Assembly (NCBI GenBank): GCA_964606085.1
Contig: CAZSFD010000042.1
Span: 1-44,427 of the forward strand
DNA from: CAIQJJ01 sp964606085
GTDB lineage: Bacteria; Chloroflexota; Anaerolineae; Anaerolineales; UBA4823
Length of the DNA: 44,427 bases
Direction of reading: 5' to 3'
Shown piece by piece: positions 8,613 through 16,254 of the stretch (position 1 is the first letter of the stretch; every line of letters starts with the position of its first letter). Below the pieces are notes generated by a model. It was not told the DNA's origin. It saw only the letters and a program-made list of their open reading frames with translations, and searched no databases. Both the position numbers and the translations under genes were made by a program.

Positions 8613-8641
8613 TTGACGAGATCGGATGAGCGTCGTATAAT
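8613..8641 (+). promoter_or_regulatory. Sigma70-type promoter of the DUF3179-TetR operon
   Basis: TTGACG at 8613-8618 and TATAAT at 8636-8641 are separated by 17 bases. A palindrome starts 3 bases downstream of the -10 box. The rest of the 8319-8612 gap shows no convincing gene. Confidence 0.75.
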
Positions 8642-8643
8642 TC

Positions 8644-8666
8644 AAACAATGTTTGAAACATTGTTT
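8644..8666. promoter_or_regulatory. Perfect 23-bp palindromic operator
   Basis: AAACAATGTTT, one central base, then AAACATTGTTT: both arms match perfectly. It covers the expected transcription start, so a bound repressor would block the promoter. The TetR-type regulator encoded two genes downstream in the same operon is the likely ligand, giving autoregulation. Confidence 0.7.
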
Positions 8667-8688
8667 TATCCACAAGGAGTTTGATCCG

Positions 8689-9747
8689 ATGCCCATCTTA
8701 TTTTTCTTGTTGACTCTTCTGGCCGGGTTCTCCATTCCGTTGTTGCCTTTACTGACCGGGTTCTTCCCACGGCTGGGTTTGACGCCTCTGCGATGGGGTC
8801 ACAGTCCTTGGGTGCGATTGGGACAGGCCATCACCGTCTGGTGTTTTGCTGGGCTGACACTGTGGACAAGCGGCTTTGGCTGGGGGTGGATGGCAATTCT
8901 CATCGCGCTCTGGTTTAGCTTTATGGCGGCAAATTTTTACTCGGAACGGGTCTTTGTGGCATTAGAACAACCTCAGCGCACCAGTACCGGCCTGGCAGAT
9001 TCAGCCCCGGTGTTGGCAACCGAAGTGAACGGGGAAGTGTTGGCCTACCCCCTGGAAACGCTCGTTCCGCATCACCTGATCAACGATATCCTGGGAGACA
9101 TTCCCGTGCTGGCGGCGTGGTGAGCGGCCTGCCATAGCGGCATCGTGTATGCCGCCACGCTGAATGGGCGCAGATTGACCTTCGATGTCTACGGGGTGTG
9201 GCGTAAAAACATGGTCATGAATGACCGCGAAACCGGTAGTATCTGGCAGCACGCGACCGGCGAGGCGATTGCCGGGCCATTGAAAGGCGCAAAATTGGAG
9301 ATTCTCCCCGGCTGGGAAACAACCTGGGGTGAGTTACGAACCCTGTATCCTCAAGTGGGTTATGCCGTAGAACCTGAAAAATTCACCGGCCTGATGCCTA
9401 AGAAGGTTTTGATGCGGGCGCTGCGTATCACACACAGCGCCAACCTGGATGGCCTTTCGCCACTGGATAAACGCCTGGACGCACACGAAATGGTGATTGG
9501 TGTGGTTGTTCGCGGTGAGGCAAGGGCCTACCGGTTGGAAACTTTACGAACGCAGGGGACAATCCGGGATCAGGTTGGGGGAGAAGATTTGTCTCTCGAC
9601 TATATTCCCGCAGGCGACCGGGTGCAAATCTGCACAACCAACGGCGAGAGACTGTCTTACGAGCGGCAATGGTGGTTAGGCTGGAGCGAATTCCACCCGC
9701 GCAGCGCCATTTACGGAGCAAACGACCATGAACGCGGCCAAAACTGA
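8689..9747 (+). CDS. DUF3179 membrane protein with in-frame UGA at its CxxC motif (candidate selenoprotein or nonsense allele)
   Basis: A frame of 352 codons is interrupted only at codon 145 by TGA (9121-9123). The start at 8689 has AAGGAG 9 bases upstream. The first 95 residues hold about three hydrophobic helices (PILFFLLTLLAGFSIPLLPLL and others). A DUF3179 domain follows: VLATEVNGEVLAYPLETLVPHH, VLAAW-(TGA)-AACHSG, GVWRKNMVMNDRETGSIWQHATGEA and LEILPGWETTWGEL. DUF3179 proteins normally carry a Cys-x-x-Cys here (as in YCPLC), and the TGA falls exactly on the first Cys, leaving Cys148. The reading frame is intact on both sides and the operon has a strong promoter. Selenocysteine insertion would give a UxxC redox motif. 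A TGC/TGT-to-TGA mutation or read error is the alternative. The function of DUF3179 is unknown. Confidence 0.72.
9121..9155 (+). promoter_or_regulatory. UGA codon plus SECIS-like stem-loop
   Basis: After the in-frame TGA (9121-9123), GCGGCAT (9137-9143) and ATGCCGC (9149-9155) form a perfect 7-bp stem around the loop CGTGT. The loop begins 20 bases after the UGA and has G at its second position. This fits the published general bacterial SECIS rules: loop 16-37 nt from the UGA, with G in the first two loop bases. The stem could also arise by chance from Gly-Ile-Val-Tyr-Ala-Ala codons. Confidence 0.45.
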
Positions 9748-10315
9748 CGAAAAATCTGCAACCCGGCAACAGATTCTCCAGGTTACGTTGCAACTACTGG
9801 AAACGCAGGGGGCCGGACAGGTGACCATCCGCAAGATTGCCGCGCAGGCCGGTGTGAATGTGGCAGCCGTGAATTATCACTTTGGCTCGAAAGAGCAGGT
9901 AATTTATCAGGCCTTGCAGATTTTGCGCAGCCGTTTTGCCGAAGCCTTTGACCATCTGCGTGATACAGCAACACCGCCGCGCCAGCGACTGATCGCTTTT
10001 ATGACGGTTTACTGTGATGCAGTGTTTGCTTACCCCAACCTGGTGAAGGCTTTTGTAAACCAGAACTTGAACGTAGAATTCCAGCGGGAGTATGCTTCGT
10101 TCGTACAGGCCGATGGGCTGGCGCTTATTACCCACACCCTGGGGGAGATTTTACCTGCTGGAAACGAAGAAACCCTACGCATGAAGGCATTCCAAATGAT
10201 GAGTAGCTTGATCCTGATCCTGCTGGTGGGGCAAGATACGGCTCCGATCATTGGCCTGGATTTTCGCGATCCAGATGTGCGCGCCCGGTACATCCAGATG
10301 ATTGTACCGATTTGA
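9728..10315 (+). CDS. TetR-family transcriptional regulator
   Basis: A 195-residue regulator. The N-terminal helix-turn-helix (TRQQILQVTLQLLETQGAGQVTIRKIAAQAGVNVAAVNYHFGSKEQVIYQAL, about residues 12-62) is typical of TetR, with the NYHFGSKE recognition end. The C-terminal ligand domain is helical and hydrophobic and cannot be assigned to a ligand. The gene overlaps the end of the DUF3179 gene by 20 bases and shares its promoter, so it probably represses its own operon through the palindrome at 8644-8666. Confidence 0.93.
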   Translation: MNAAKTDEKSATRQQILQVTLQLLETQGAGQVTIRKIAAQAGVNVAAVNYHFGSKEQVIYQALQILRSRFAEAFDHLRDTATPPRQRLIAFMTVYCDAVFAYPNLVKAFVNQNLNVEFQREYASFVQADGLALITHTLGEILPAGNEETLRMKAFQMMSSLILILLVGQDTAPIIGLDFRDPDVRARYIQMIVPI

Positions 10316-10516
10316 CCATCTGTTCGATGTACCGCGCTGCATAGTGGTCGCGAGCCGCGCATCATCGAGCAAGGCAAAATCTTGCTGCGCGAAAAACCCG
10401 ATGCGCTGTATGTGTGGGCATGGAAAGGACAGGTAGGCACGACAGAAACCTGCGCCGACCCGCAAACGGCCTGGGAGTGTGCTGAAGAAGTCTTCAGAAT
10501 GGCCCAGGAGGGCTGA
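10316..10516 (+). pseudogene. Orphan C-terminal fragment of an unrecognised protein
   Basis: The frame directly after the TetR stop stays open for about 66 codons without any start codon. It reads GREPRIIEQGKILLREKP and DALYVWAWKGQVGTTETCAD, then AWECAEEVFRMAQEG and TGA. The sequence looks like a real, conserved protein tail rather than random translation. It probably is the last part of a TIM-barrel-like or glycosidase-like enzyme whose 5' portion was deleted when the TetR operon came to lie next to it. Its stop overlaps the ATG of the following GNAT gene (TGATG), so the lost gene and the GNAT were once a coupled pair. The family is not recognised. Confidence 0.5.
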
Positions 10517-10830
10517 TGGAATTCCACATCCGACCATACCACCCCAGCGATCTTTGCTCTGTATATCGCATCTGCGTGCAAACCGTCGAAAGCGGCGCGG
10601 ATGGCAGCCATCTCTACCCCGATCCAGAACTTCCCGGCCATCATTATGCTGGCCCATACGCCGTTCTGGAACCTGACCTGTGTTTCATCCTCACTGGCGA
10701 TGGTGCGCCGTGTGGGTATGTGTTGGGCACGCGTCACTCGGACGAATTTGGCCGGCGCTGCGAGGCAGAGTGGTTCCCGTTAATAAGCACTCAGCAAACG
10801 GGTGAGTTCTTCCATCACTTCAACTTCTGA
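10516..10830 (+). pseudogene. GNAT acetyltransferase, truncated at its 3' end
   Basis: The first 86 or so residues (MEFHIRPYHPSDLCSVYRIC, then HYAGPYAVLEPDLCFILTGDGAPCGYVLGTRHSDEFGRRCEAEWFP) resemble the N-terminal half of a GNAT fold like the acetyltransferase-like domain found next to O-GlcNAcase. The acetyl-CoA-binding part is absent. After about 10777 the frame continues only as antisense of the convergent TetR gene (ISTQQTGEFFHHFNF) and then stops. The gene is therefore cut by a rearrangement whose breakpoint abuts the TetR stop codon. Confidence 0.7.
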
Positions 10831-11343
10831 GACACTCTTTTGGGTAACCCACCATCTCATGGTGTATACCAGCGCTCCGGTAAAGAATTGCGCCATGACT
10901 TGCGGCGAGGCCGGGAGGGGGACGCCATTTTCAGCATCTTCCTTCAATTTCTGCGTAATATCAATGGTGATTTGTTTGGAGAGAATGTCCAAAACAGTTG
11001 GGAGCATATTACTCTCCAGTACGGTTTGCACCAGTTTTTTGTTTGAACTCAGAAAATCCAGTGTGTGTTGGATTATGCCAAGATAAAAGGATTGGGGGCG
11101 GTCATTGCCTGCCTGCTGCCGGATTTGTGCGTCAAATTCGGCTTGTTTCGCCTGAATCAAAAAGGCAAAGAACTCATTTTTATCGGCGAAATGTTTGTAG
11201 AAGGTAGCCCTCCGCACCATGGCGCGGTCGCACAATTCGTTTACCGTAATCGTCTCGAACTTTTTCTCACCCAGCATTTGCCAAAAGGCCTCGGTTAGCG
11301 CCTTATGGGTTTTGATGATTCTCAAATCAGTTTTTTGTTCCAC
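10780..11343 (-). CDS. TetR-family transcriptional regulator
   Basis: A 187-residue regulator with an N-terminal HTH (LRIIKTHKALTEAFWQMLGEKKFETITVNELCDRAMVRRATFYKHFADKNEFF) typical of the TetR subgroup related to DhaS. The C-terminal domain is helical. The start is GTG at 11343 with GGAG 6 bases upstream. It is divergent from a truncated Old Yellow Enzyme gene, a common arrangement for a local repressor. Candidate operators lie in the space between them. The gene itself looks intact, ending LTRLLSAY exactly where the neighbouring truncated GNAT begins to lose homology. Confidence 0.92.
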   Translation of the reverse strand: MEQKTDLRIIKTHKALTEAFWQMLGEKKFETITVNELCDRAMVRRATFYKHFADKNEFFAFLIQAKQAEFDAQIRQQAGNDRPQSFYLGIIQHTLDFLSSNKKLVQTVLESNMLPTVLDILSKQITIDITQKLKEDAENGVPLPASPQVMAQFFTGALVYTMRWWVTQKSVSEVEVMEELTRLLSAY

Positions 11344-11378
11344 GCTTCACTCCAATTCGGAAACAGACGGTGGGCAAA

Positions 11379-11474
11379 TGTCAATTAAATGACACGCATG
11401 GCCTGTGTGTACGTTGCCAGGGCGATGTGGGGGTAGTATACTTTTTTTATTGAATAAATGTCAACTAAGTTGCG
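11379..11474 (+). promoter_or_regulatory. Promoter and candidate TetR operators of the lost oxidoreductase gene
   Basis: TTGCCA (11414-11419) and TATACT (11437-11442) are spaced by 17 bases. A near-palindrome TGTCAATTAAATGACA lies at 11379-11394. A related site, TGTCAACTAAGTTGCG, lies at 11459-11474 just downstream of the -10 box. Paired sites between divergent genes fit control by the adjacent TetR protein. Confidence 0.55.
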
Positions 11475-11499
11475 GTGTATCAATAAAAGGAGACGCACT

Positions 11500-11571
11500 T
11501 TGGACACATCGATCTTGTTTGAGCCGATCCAGATCGGCAAAATCGAATTAAAAAACCGGATCGCCATGTAG
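11500..11571 (+). pseudogene. N-terminal stub of an Old Yellow Enzyme-family NADH:flavin oxidoreductase
   Basis: Twenty-three codons start at TTG (11500) with AAAAGGAGA 6 bases upstream. They read DTSILFEPIQIGKIELKNRIAM and then meet TAG. The phrase LFEPI.IGK.ELKNRIAM is the conserved N terminus of FMN-dependent Old Yellow Enzyme/2,4-dienoyl-CoA reductase-like proteins. The promoter, ribosome site and first strand are intact, and everything beyond is missing. The TAG belongs to a perfect palindrome (11567-11590) that marks the breakpoint. Confidence 0.75.
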
Positions 11572-11590
11572 CCCATGAACATGGGCTACA
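11567..11590. repeat. Perfect 24-bp palindrome at a gene-loss junction, family L
   Basis: TGTAGCCCATG, two bases, CATGGGCTACA. It terminates the oxidoreductase stub on the plus strand and lies 14 bases beyond the stop of the truncated GH30-like gene on the minus strand. Confidence 0.8.
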
Positions 11591-11603
11591 CCGGGCCGGA
11601 AGG

Positions 11604-12767
11604 CTACGCCAGCGAGCAGACCTGCTTGTAAAAATAATAGCCCGGTTCGACGTAATAAGTGCCATCCGTTGAGATTTTGAAAGCGCAGCCGGGATTGGGA
11701 TCGCCACCGACCCACCTGCCCGCCACCTGTATGCCCGCCCAGGGGATGATGGCATTCACCTTTGCCATATAGATATTGCTGCGAATCTGGTTGACAAACT
11801 CCACATCCATCTTTGCCCAACTGGTGGATGTGACCCAGGCATGCAGGTCGGGGCGCTTTTCGCGCAACAGGTCAATCCCGGCACTGCGCCAATCGCCATA
11901 CCAGCGGTTGCTCCAACTCAGGCTGGCAAAACCGTGCGAGGTGATCAACCCCAACCCGGCCGCGGCGGCGGGGTTGTCGGCGATGGCGTCAGCGTAGCCC
12001 CAATCGTAGAAGCGCTGCCAGTTGGTGCATTCGCCGGGGGTGACGGTGACACCCTCGATGCCGTGGGCTTCGAGCATGGCCGGCATGAAGGCGAGAAAAT
12101 CGGCCACCTGTTCGGGCGGCCAGAACAGGTTGTAATCGTGATTGGAATGCTCGGGGGCGTCGCCGCCATCGGCGGGCCAGCGCACCCAGTCTTCGCCTTC
12201 GTTATGCAACGATAGATAGCGCACATTGAAGCCCTCCACATCCCGCAGGTGTTTGGCCCAAGCGATCAGGTATTTGGCCACCTCGGTTTTGTAAAGTGGG
12301 TTCAGGTCGCGGCCGCGCAGGATTTTTTGTTGCGTCATCCAGCCAGGTGGGCCATAGAGGGTGACAATGATCGGCAAATCGGAACCGCCGCGGTTTAACG
12401 TGATGCGTCGTCCCTAGCGCACGAAATCGGTCATCCAGCGGCAGGTGCTGGCGTGATCGTACGCCGCCGGGTCGAGAATGTTGGGATCGAGGCTGTACGC
12501 TGGTCCTGGTTCGAGCTGGTGGAAGCTGTCGAGGAACATTTTCAGCACACCAGGTTTCAGGCCGTCTTCACCAAAGATCATTTCAAGAATGGCCGCCCGG
12601 TCGGCTTCGGAAAGGTAGCTGAAGCCGCCATATTCTTGCGGATCGGCCGCGTAATCGCGGGTTTGAGCGGTTTCGACGTAGTTGAAGCCGAAGCCGTCCC
12701 AGGGGCGTAGCGGCTTGTCGAAGGAAACGGTCAGTTTTCGCAAGGAATGAGTTTCGGTAGGGTTCAT
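11604..12767 (-). pseudogene. GH30-like clan-A glycoside hydrolase, amber-interrupted and 3'-truncated
   Basis: The frame encodes about 387 residues resembling GH30-type enzymes: FDKPLRPWDGFGFNYVETAQT at the start (the 'GFG' motif), IIVTLYGPPGWMTQ, the acid/base region SLHNEGEDW, and later NAIIPWAGIQVAG. A TAG at 12414-12416 (codon 118) splits an otherwise open frame into parts beginning at 12767 and near 12377. The protein ends abruptly at YFYKQVCSLA, without the beta-sandwich that usually follows, at the rearrangement junction. At the place where a nucleophile Glu is expected (AWVTSTSWAKMD) no Glu is seen, so the catalytic residue is uncertain. It follows the GH3 gene on the same strand in the sugar-importer run. 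Confidence 0.75.
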
Positions 12768-12825
12768 AGAGATGCCTTTCTGCTGGAGGAATGTATCTCG
12801 CTTTGGTATCGTTCAGGGGAATCTT

Positions 12826-14439
12826 TCAAGAACTAAGTTGTACCGGGCAAACACCCTTGGCAGGGATTTCACCCAGCCAGGCTTTTACAGCCGCCATCTG
12901 GCAGGCTTTCGCCGCTCCATACGTCACATACAGGTTGGGGACGTGTGGCAGTTCGTAGCCGATATACGGCGAACCAAACGATGTAAAGATCACGCTGGCG
13001 TGGCTGGGCCAGAAGGATTCCCAAAGGGGCATGGCCATCCCGGCGGTCATACGCATGGTGCCCATTTCTTGATGGGGATAGGTGATGATGTTGACAAAAA
13101 CAGCATCGAATTGCTCGCTGATCTCGACCAGTTGCGTGTGCGATGGGCGTTCGATATGGGTCACGGCGTACCCGCGCTGGCGCAGTTCTTCATCCACCTG
13201 GGGCAGCGCCTCGTGGCCGGCGGATTTGTTGTCATGCCGCAGCGTGACGGTCAGCACTTTGGCCCCCGGAGCGAGCTTGAGCGGCGTGTTGGTATCGGCG
13301 CGCAGTCGTGTGATGGCTTTTTCAGCGGCGTTTTGAGCGTCGGCTTCAAAGCGGAGGCGTTCGTCAGCGGTCAACGCCGGGCCGATGGTGCTGAGGTGCA
13401 GCCCCAGGCGCGCCTTCAGTTCAAGTACGCGCATCACCGAGGCATCCACCTGGGAAAGCGAAAGGCGGCCCGTTTGCGCCGCACTCATCAGGCGCGCGAA
13501 ATCGCGGCGCGGATCGGCGAACAGGTAGACATCGGAACCGGTAAGGATGTTTTGCAGCGCTTTCTCATCGGCGCGCACGCGGGAGCTGATTCCCACCATA
13601 GGTGCGGCATCGGAAACGATCAGCCCGCGGAAACCGAGCTTGCCGCGCAGCAGTTCGACCTGCAATTTTGCGCTCAACGTGGCGGGCATGGCCTGGCGTT
13701 CGGGCAGCCCCTCGTAAGCCGGAAAGGCGATGTGCCCAACCATCACACTCCATGCCCCGGCCCGAATGGCCGCGCGCCAGACCTTGCCATAAGTTTTCCA
13801 CCATTTGGCGGTCGAAAACTTGTTGACTGATGTACACAGGTGTTGGTCACGGTCATCCACGCCGTCGCCGGGGAAATGCTTGGCGGTAGCGGCCAGTTCA
13901 CCGCTCTCTTGCAGGCCAGCGATCAGGGCCGTTGCGTGAGCGGCCACGGTATCAGGATCATCACCCAACGAGCGGATATTGGTGACCGGGTTTTCAGCGT
14001 TGATATTCAGATCAACCACCGGTGAGAAAGTCCAATGGCAGCCCCAGGCGCGCCCCTCGCGAGCGGTGACGCGGCCCATCGAGTGCAGCACCGCGGGGTC
14101 ATCATCGGCCAGGGCTGCTGCCGCCACACCCATCGGGAAGGGGTAGTTCACAGCGCCAGAGATCATTGCCCCGGCCCCATGTTCGAGATCAGAGGCCACC
14201 AACACCGGGATGCGTGACCATTTTTGGATGGCTTCCAGCGCTTCGAGGCTTTTTTGCGGGTTGGGATAGCCCATGAAGATCGATCCGAGCGGAACCTCCC
14301 GAAAGATAGTTTCCCAATCGGCCACGGAATAATCGCGTTCTTCGGGGCAGAGCAAATGCCCAATTTTTTCTTCCAACGTCATCGTCGCGAACGTTTGTTG
14401 CGCCCAGCGGTGGGCAGAGGCAGAGAGCGGTGTTAGCAT
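12826..14439 (-). CDS. Glycoside hydrolase family 3 (beta-N-acetylhexosaminidase/beta-glucosidase type)
   Basis: A 537-residue GH3 enzyme without signal peptide. The start at MLTPLSASAHRW (14439) has AGAAGGA 6 bases upstream. Visible family motifs are EEKIGHLLCP, VASDLEHGAG, and K187-H188 in AKHFPGDGVDDRDQH. His200 of the DRDQH loop matches the Asp-His dyad typical of NagZ-like members. The probable nucleophile is Asp277 in LIVSDAAPMVG. A C-terminal alpha/beta domain begins near residue 370 (KLAPGAKVLTVTLRH). It lies downstream of a sugar ABC importer and a terminator, so it probably cleaves imported oligosaccharides in the cytoplasm. The NagZ-like loop suggests N-acetylglucosaminide or glucoside substrates, and the choice between them is open. 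Confidence 0.9.
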   Translation of the reverse strand: MLTPLSASAHRWAQQTFATMTLEEKIGHLLCPEERDYSVADWETIFREVPLGSIFMGYPNPQKSLEALEAIQKWSRIPVLVASDLEHGAGAMISGAVNYPFPMGVAAAALADDDPAVLHSMGRVTAREGRAWGCHWTFSPVVDLNINAENPVTNIRSLGDDPDTVAAHATALIAGLQESGELAATAKHFPGDGVDDRDQHLCTSVNKFSTAKWWKTYGKVWRAAIRAGAWSVMVGHIAFPAYEGLPERQAMPATLSAKLQVELLRGKLGFRGLIVSDAAPMVGISSRVRADEKALQNILTGSDVYLFADPRRDFARLMSAAQTGRLSLSQVDASVMRVLELKARLGLHLSTIGPALTADERLRFEADAQNAAEKAITRLRADTNTPLKLAPGAKVLTVTLRHDNKSAGHEALPQVDEELRQRGYAVTHIERPSHTQLVEISEQFDAVFVNIITYPHQEMGTMRMTAGMAMPLWESFWPSHASVIFTSFGSPYIGYELPHVPNLYVTYGAAKACQMAAVKAWLGEIPAKGVCPVQLSS

Positions 14440-14498
14440 GAGCAGTCCTTCTGAGGGGTGAAAAAGAGTGGATGTACCAGCCATTCTACAACCCAATG

Positions 14499-14540
14499 AA
14501 AAAAGTGGAAAGCACCAGACCTTTGCCTGATGCTTCCCAC
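14499..14540 (-). terminator. Rho-independent terminator after the sugar-binding protein gene
   Basis: On the minus strand GTGGGAAGCA and TGCTTTCCAC form a 10-bp stem (one G-U pair), followed by a run of six T. It lies about 30 bases after the original stop at 14571. The frameshifted reading frame runs through it. Confidence 0.8.
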
Positions 14541-14570
14541 TGGTGACGTACTATCGGTGTCAGAAGATGA

Positions 14571-16174
14571 TCAACCGAGGGTCTTCTTCCACGCGCCGAT
14601 CTGTTTGTTGACCTCATCAGGACGGCTGGCTGCCCGGCGTTATCGAGGGCTTCGAGCAGTGCAGCGATGGCGGCATCGGTATCGGCGGCAGTGCCGGCGT
14701 AGATTTCGGCGTTGAGCGGATCAATGATCTGTTGGATAGCGGCCAACTCGGTCTCGACCGGGGTGCGGTCGAAAGCGAAGCCCAACACCGGCGAGGGGGT
14801 GGCGGTGGCGTTGACCTGGCGGTGAATTTCGAGCAGGCCCACCTGCGTTGGGTCGTTGTAGTAGCCGTTGAAGGTGTTGCCAAATTCCCAGTTGATGCCG
14901 GGGTTGTAGCCGCTGTCGGCAACCTGTTCGATCAGCAGTTGAGATTGATCCTTCCAGTTCCAGTGCTTGCCTTCTACGCCGTAGCACAGCAGATTGTAGA
15001 AGGCCACATCGGTGTTGACCAGTTCGAGCAGTTGCATGGCGCGCTCGGCGTTCTTGCTGTTGGCGTTGATGCCGTGCATGGTGGCGATGACGCCATCGGT
15101 ATTGATAAAGACGTTGTGCATCACTTTGCTGACCAGTTCACGCTCATATTTTTGCTTGAAGACGATGTCGGCGCCGGGGTTGACGGTGCGGGTGAGGAAG
15201 AGCGCCATCTCGCCCGCTTTCATGGCCGCATCTACATCGGGGATGTCGCGGGAGAGGAAACCGGCGTCATTCCAGGCTTTGACGGTCAGGGCGTGTTCGC
15301 GGAATTCGGGTGTTGCCCCGAAGGTGACGGCGGTGGCAGCACCGTCATCTACCTTGACCACAGCGGGGCCGAGGGGGTCGTAACCCAGGAAGGTCGGCTC
15401 GTACCAGGGGCCATCGCTGACGTATTTGGTATCGCCGCCGTCTTTGACCTTCTGCATGAAGTCGAAGAGCGCCGGGTCGTTGTAGCCGGTGAGGGCTGCC
15501 ACATCCAGGCCATATTTTTCGGCCAGGTCTTGGCGTACGCCAACGCCGAAGTGCTTGGGGAAAATTTGCTGGTTGATCACGCCGTAGAGTTTGCCACCCA
15601 TGCGGGCCGCATTCCACACCGAGGGCTGCATACTGGCATACAGGCCGGGGGCATGGGTCATCAGCAGGTCATCGAGCGGCAGCAAAGCGCCATTCGACAC
15701 GGCCGCGGCAAAGTTGTTCGTCCACGGAGCGGTAAATTCGAGGTCAACTGCTTCGCCAGAAGAGTGTACCAGGCTGATCTTATCGCCATACGAACCCCAA
15801 TCGGCGTGAACCATCTTGAGCGTGGCATTGATGCGCGGCTGGAGGTAGTCGTTCACCGCGGCTTCGACGGTGGCCAGGTCGGTCGGCTCACCGCCGCTGA
15901 CGAGATACCACACCAGTTCCACCGCGGGCAGTTCTGTGGGGGCTGGCGTGGCCGTGGGTTCGGGGATGGCGGTATCGGTGGCAGCAGGCGCAGCCGTGGG
16001 GTCTTCTGCTTTGGGGGTCGTGGTGGCGGTAGGGTCGGCGGGTTTGGCGGCTTCGGTGGGCGCAGTGGCTGGGGCCGCGGTTGTGGCGGGGGAACAGGCA
16101 GCCAGCACCACACCGCCAGTGGCCAGGGAGGCCAGTTTGAGGAAATCGCGACGAGGCATAGATTTCTTGAACAT
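14571..16174 (-). CDS. Sugar ABC transporter substrate-binding lipoprotein (LplA-like), frameshifted near the C terminus
   Basis: A Tat-type N terminus (MPRRDFLKLA) is followed by a lipobox (VVLAAC, Cys near residue 27) and a linker of about 55 residues rich in Thr, Ala and Pro. A type-1 extracellular solute-binding domain follows (LVWYLVSGGEPTDLATVEAAVNDYL onward), of the kind that works with LplB/LplC permeases. The last conserved stretch is read in two frames. The open frame runs on to 14486 with an unrelated tail (RSTNRSARGRRPS), whereas the shifted frame gives PDEVNKQIGAWKKTLG and a TGA at 14571, a typical end for this family, just before a terminator. A single missing base near 14620-14645 explains this. 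Upstream permeases are on the same strand. Confidence 0.88.
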
Positions 16175-16201
16175 CTTCTTTTCTCAAAAAGGTTTTTTGT
16201 A

Positions 16202-16247
16202 GGACATGCTTTAGCTTGTCCGTACATGGGCAAACTGAAGTTTGCCC
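16202..16247. repeat. Double hairpin repeat, family J
   Basis: GGACATGCTTTAGCTTGTCC (16202-16221) is followed by GGGCAAACTGAAGTTTGCCC (16228-16247). Both are palindromic and the second is perfect outside its two central bases. It lies between the permease stop and the binding-protein start, where a processed hairpin could raise binding-protein expression over the permeases (inferred). Confidence 0.75.
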
Positions 16248-16254
16248 TACGAAG

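Noticed and set aside
9121..9123. UGA read as Trp by an alternative genetic code
   Set aside because: Many genes here end in TGA at natural family ends, so code 4/25-type reassignment is excluded.
10479..10676. Separate short gene overlapping the truncated GNAT
   Set aside because: Out of frame with both the conserved tail and the GNAT, with no motif.
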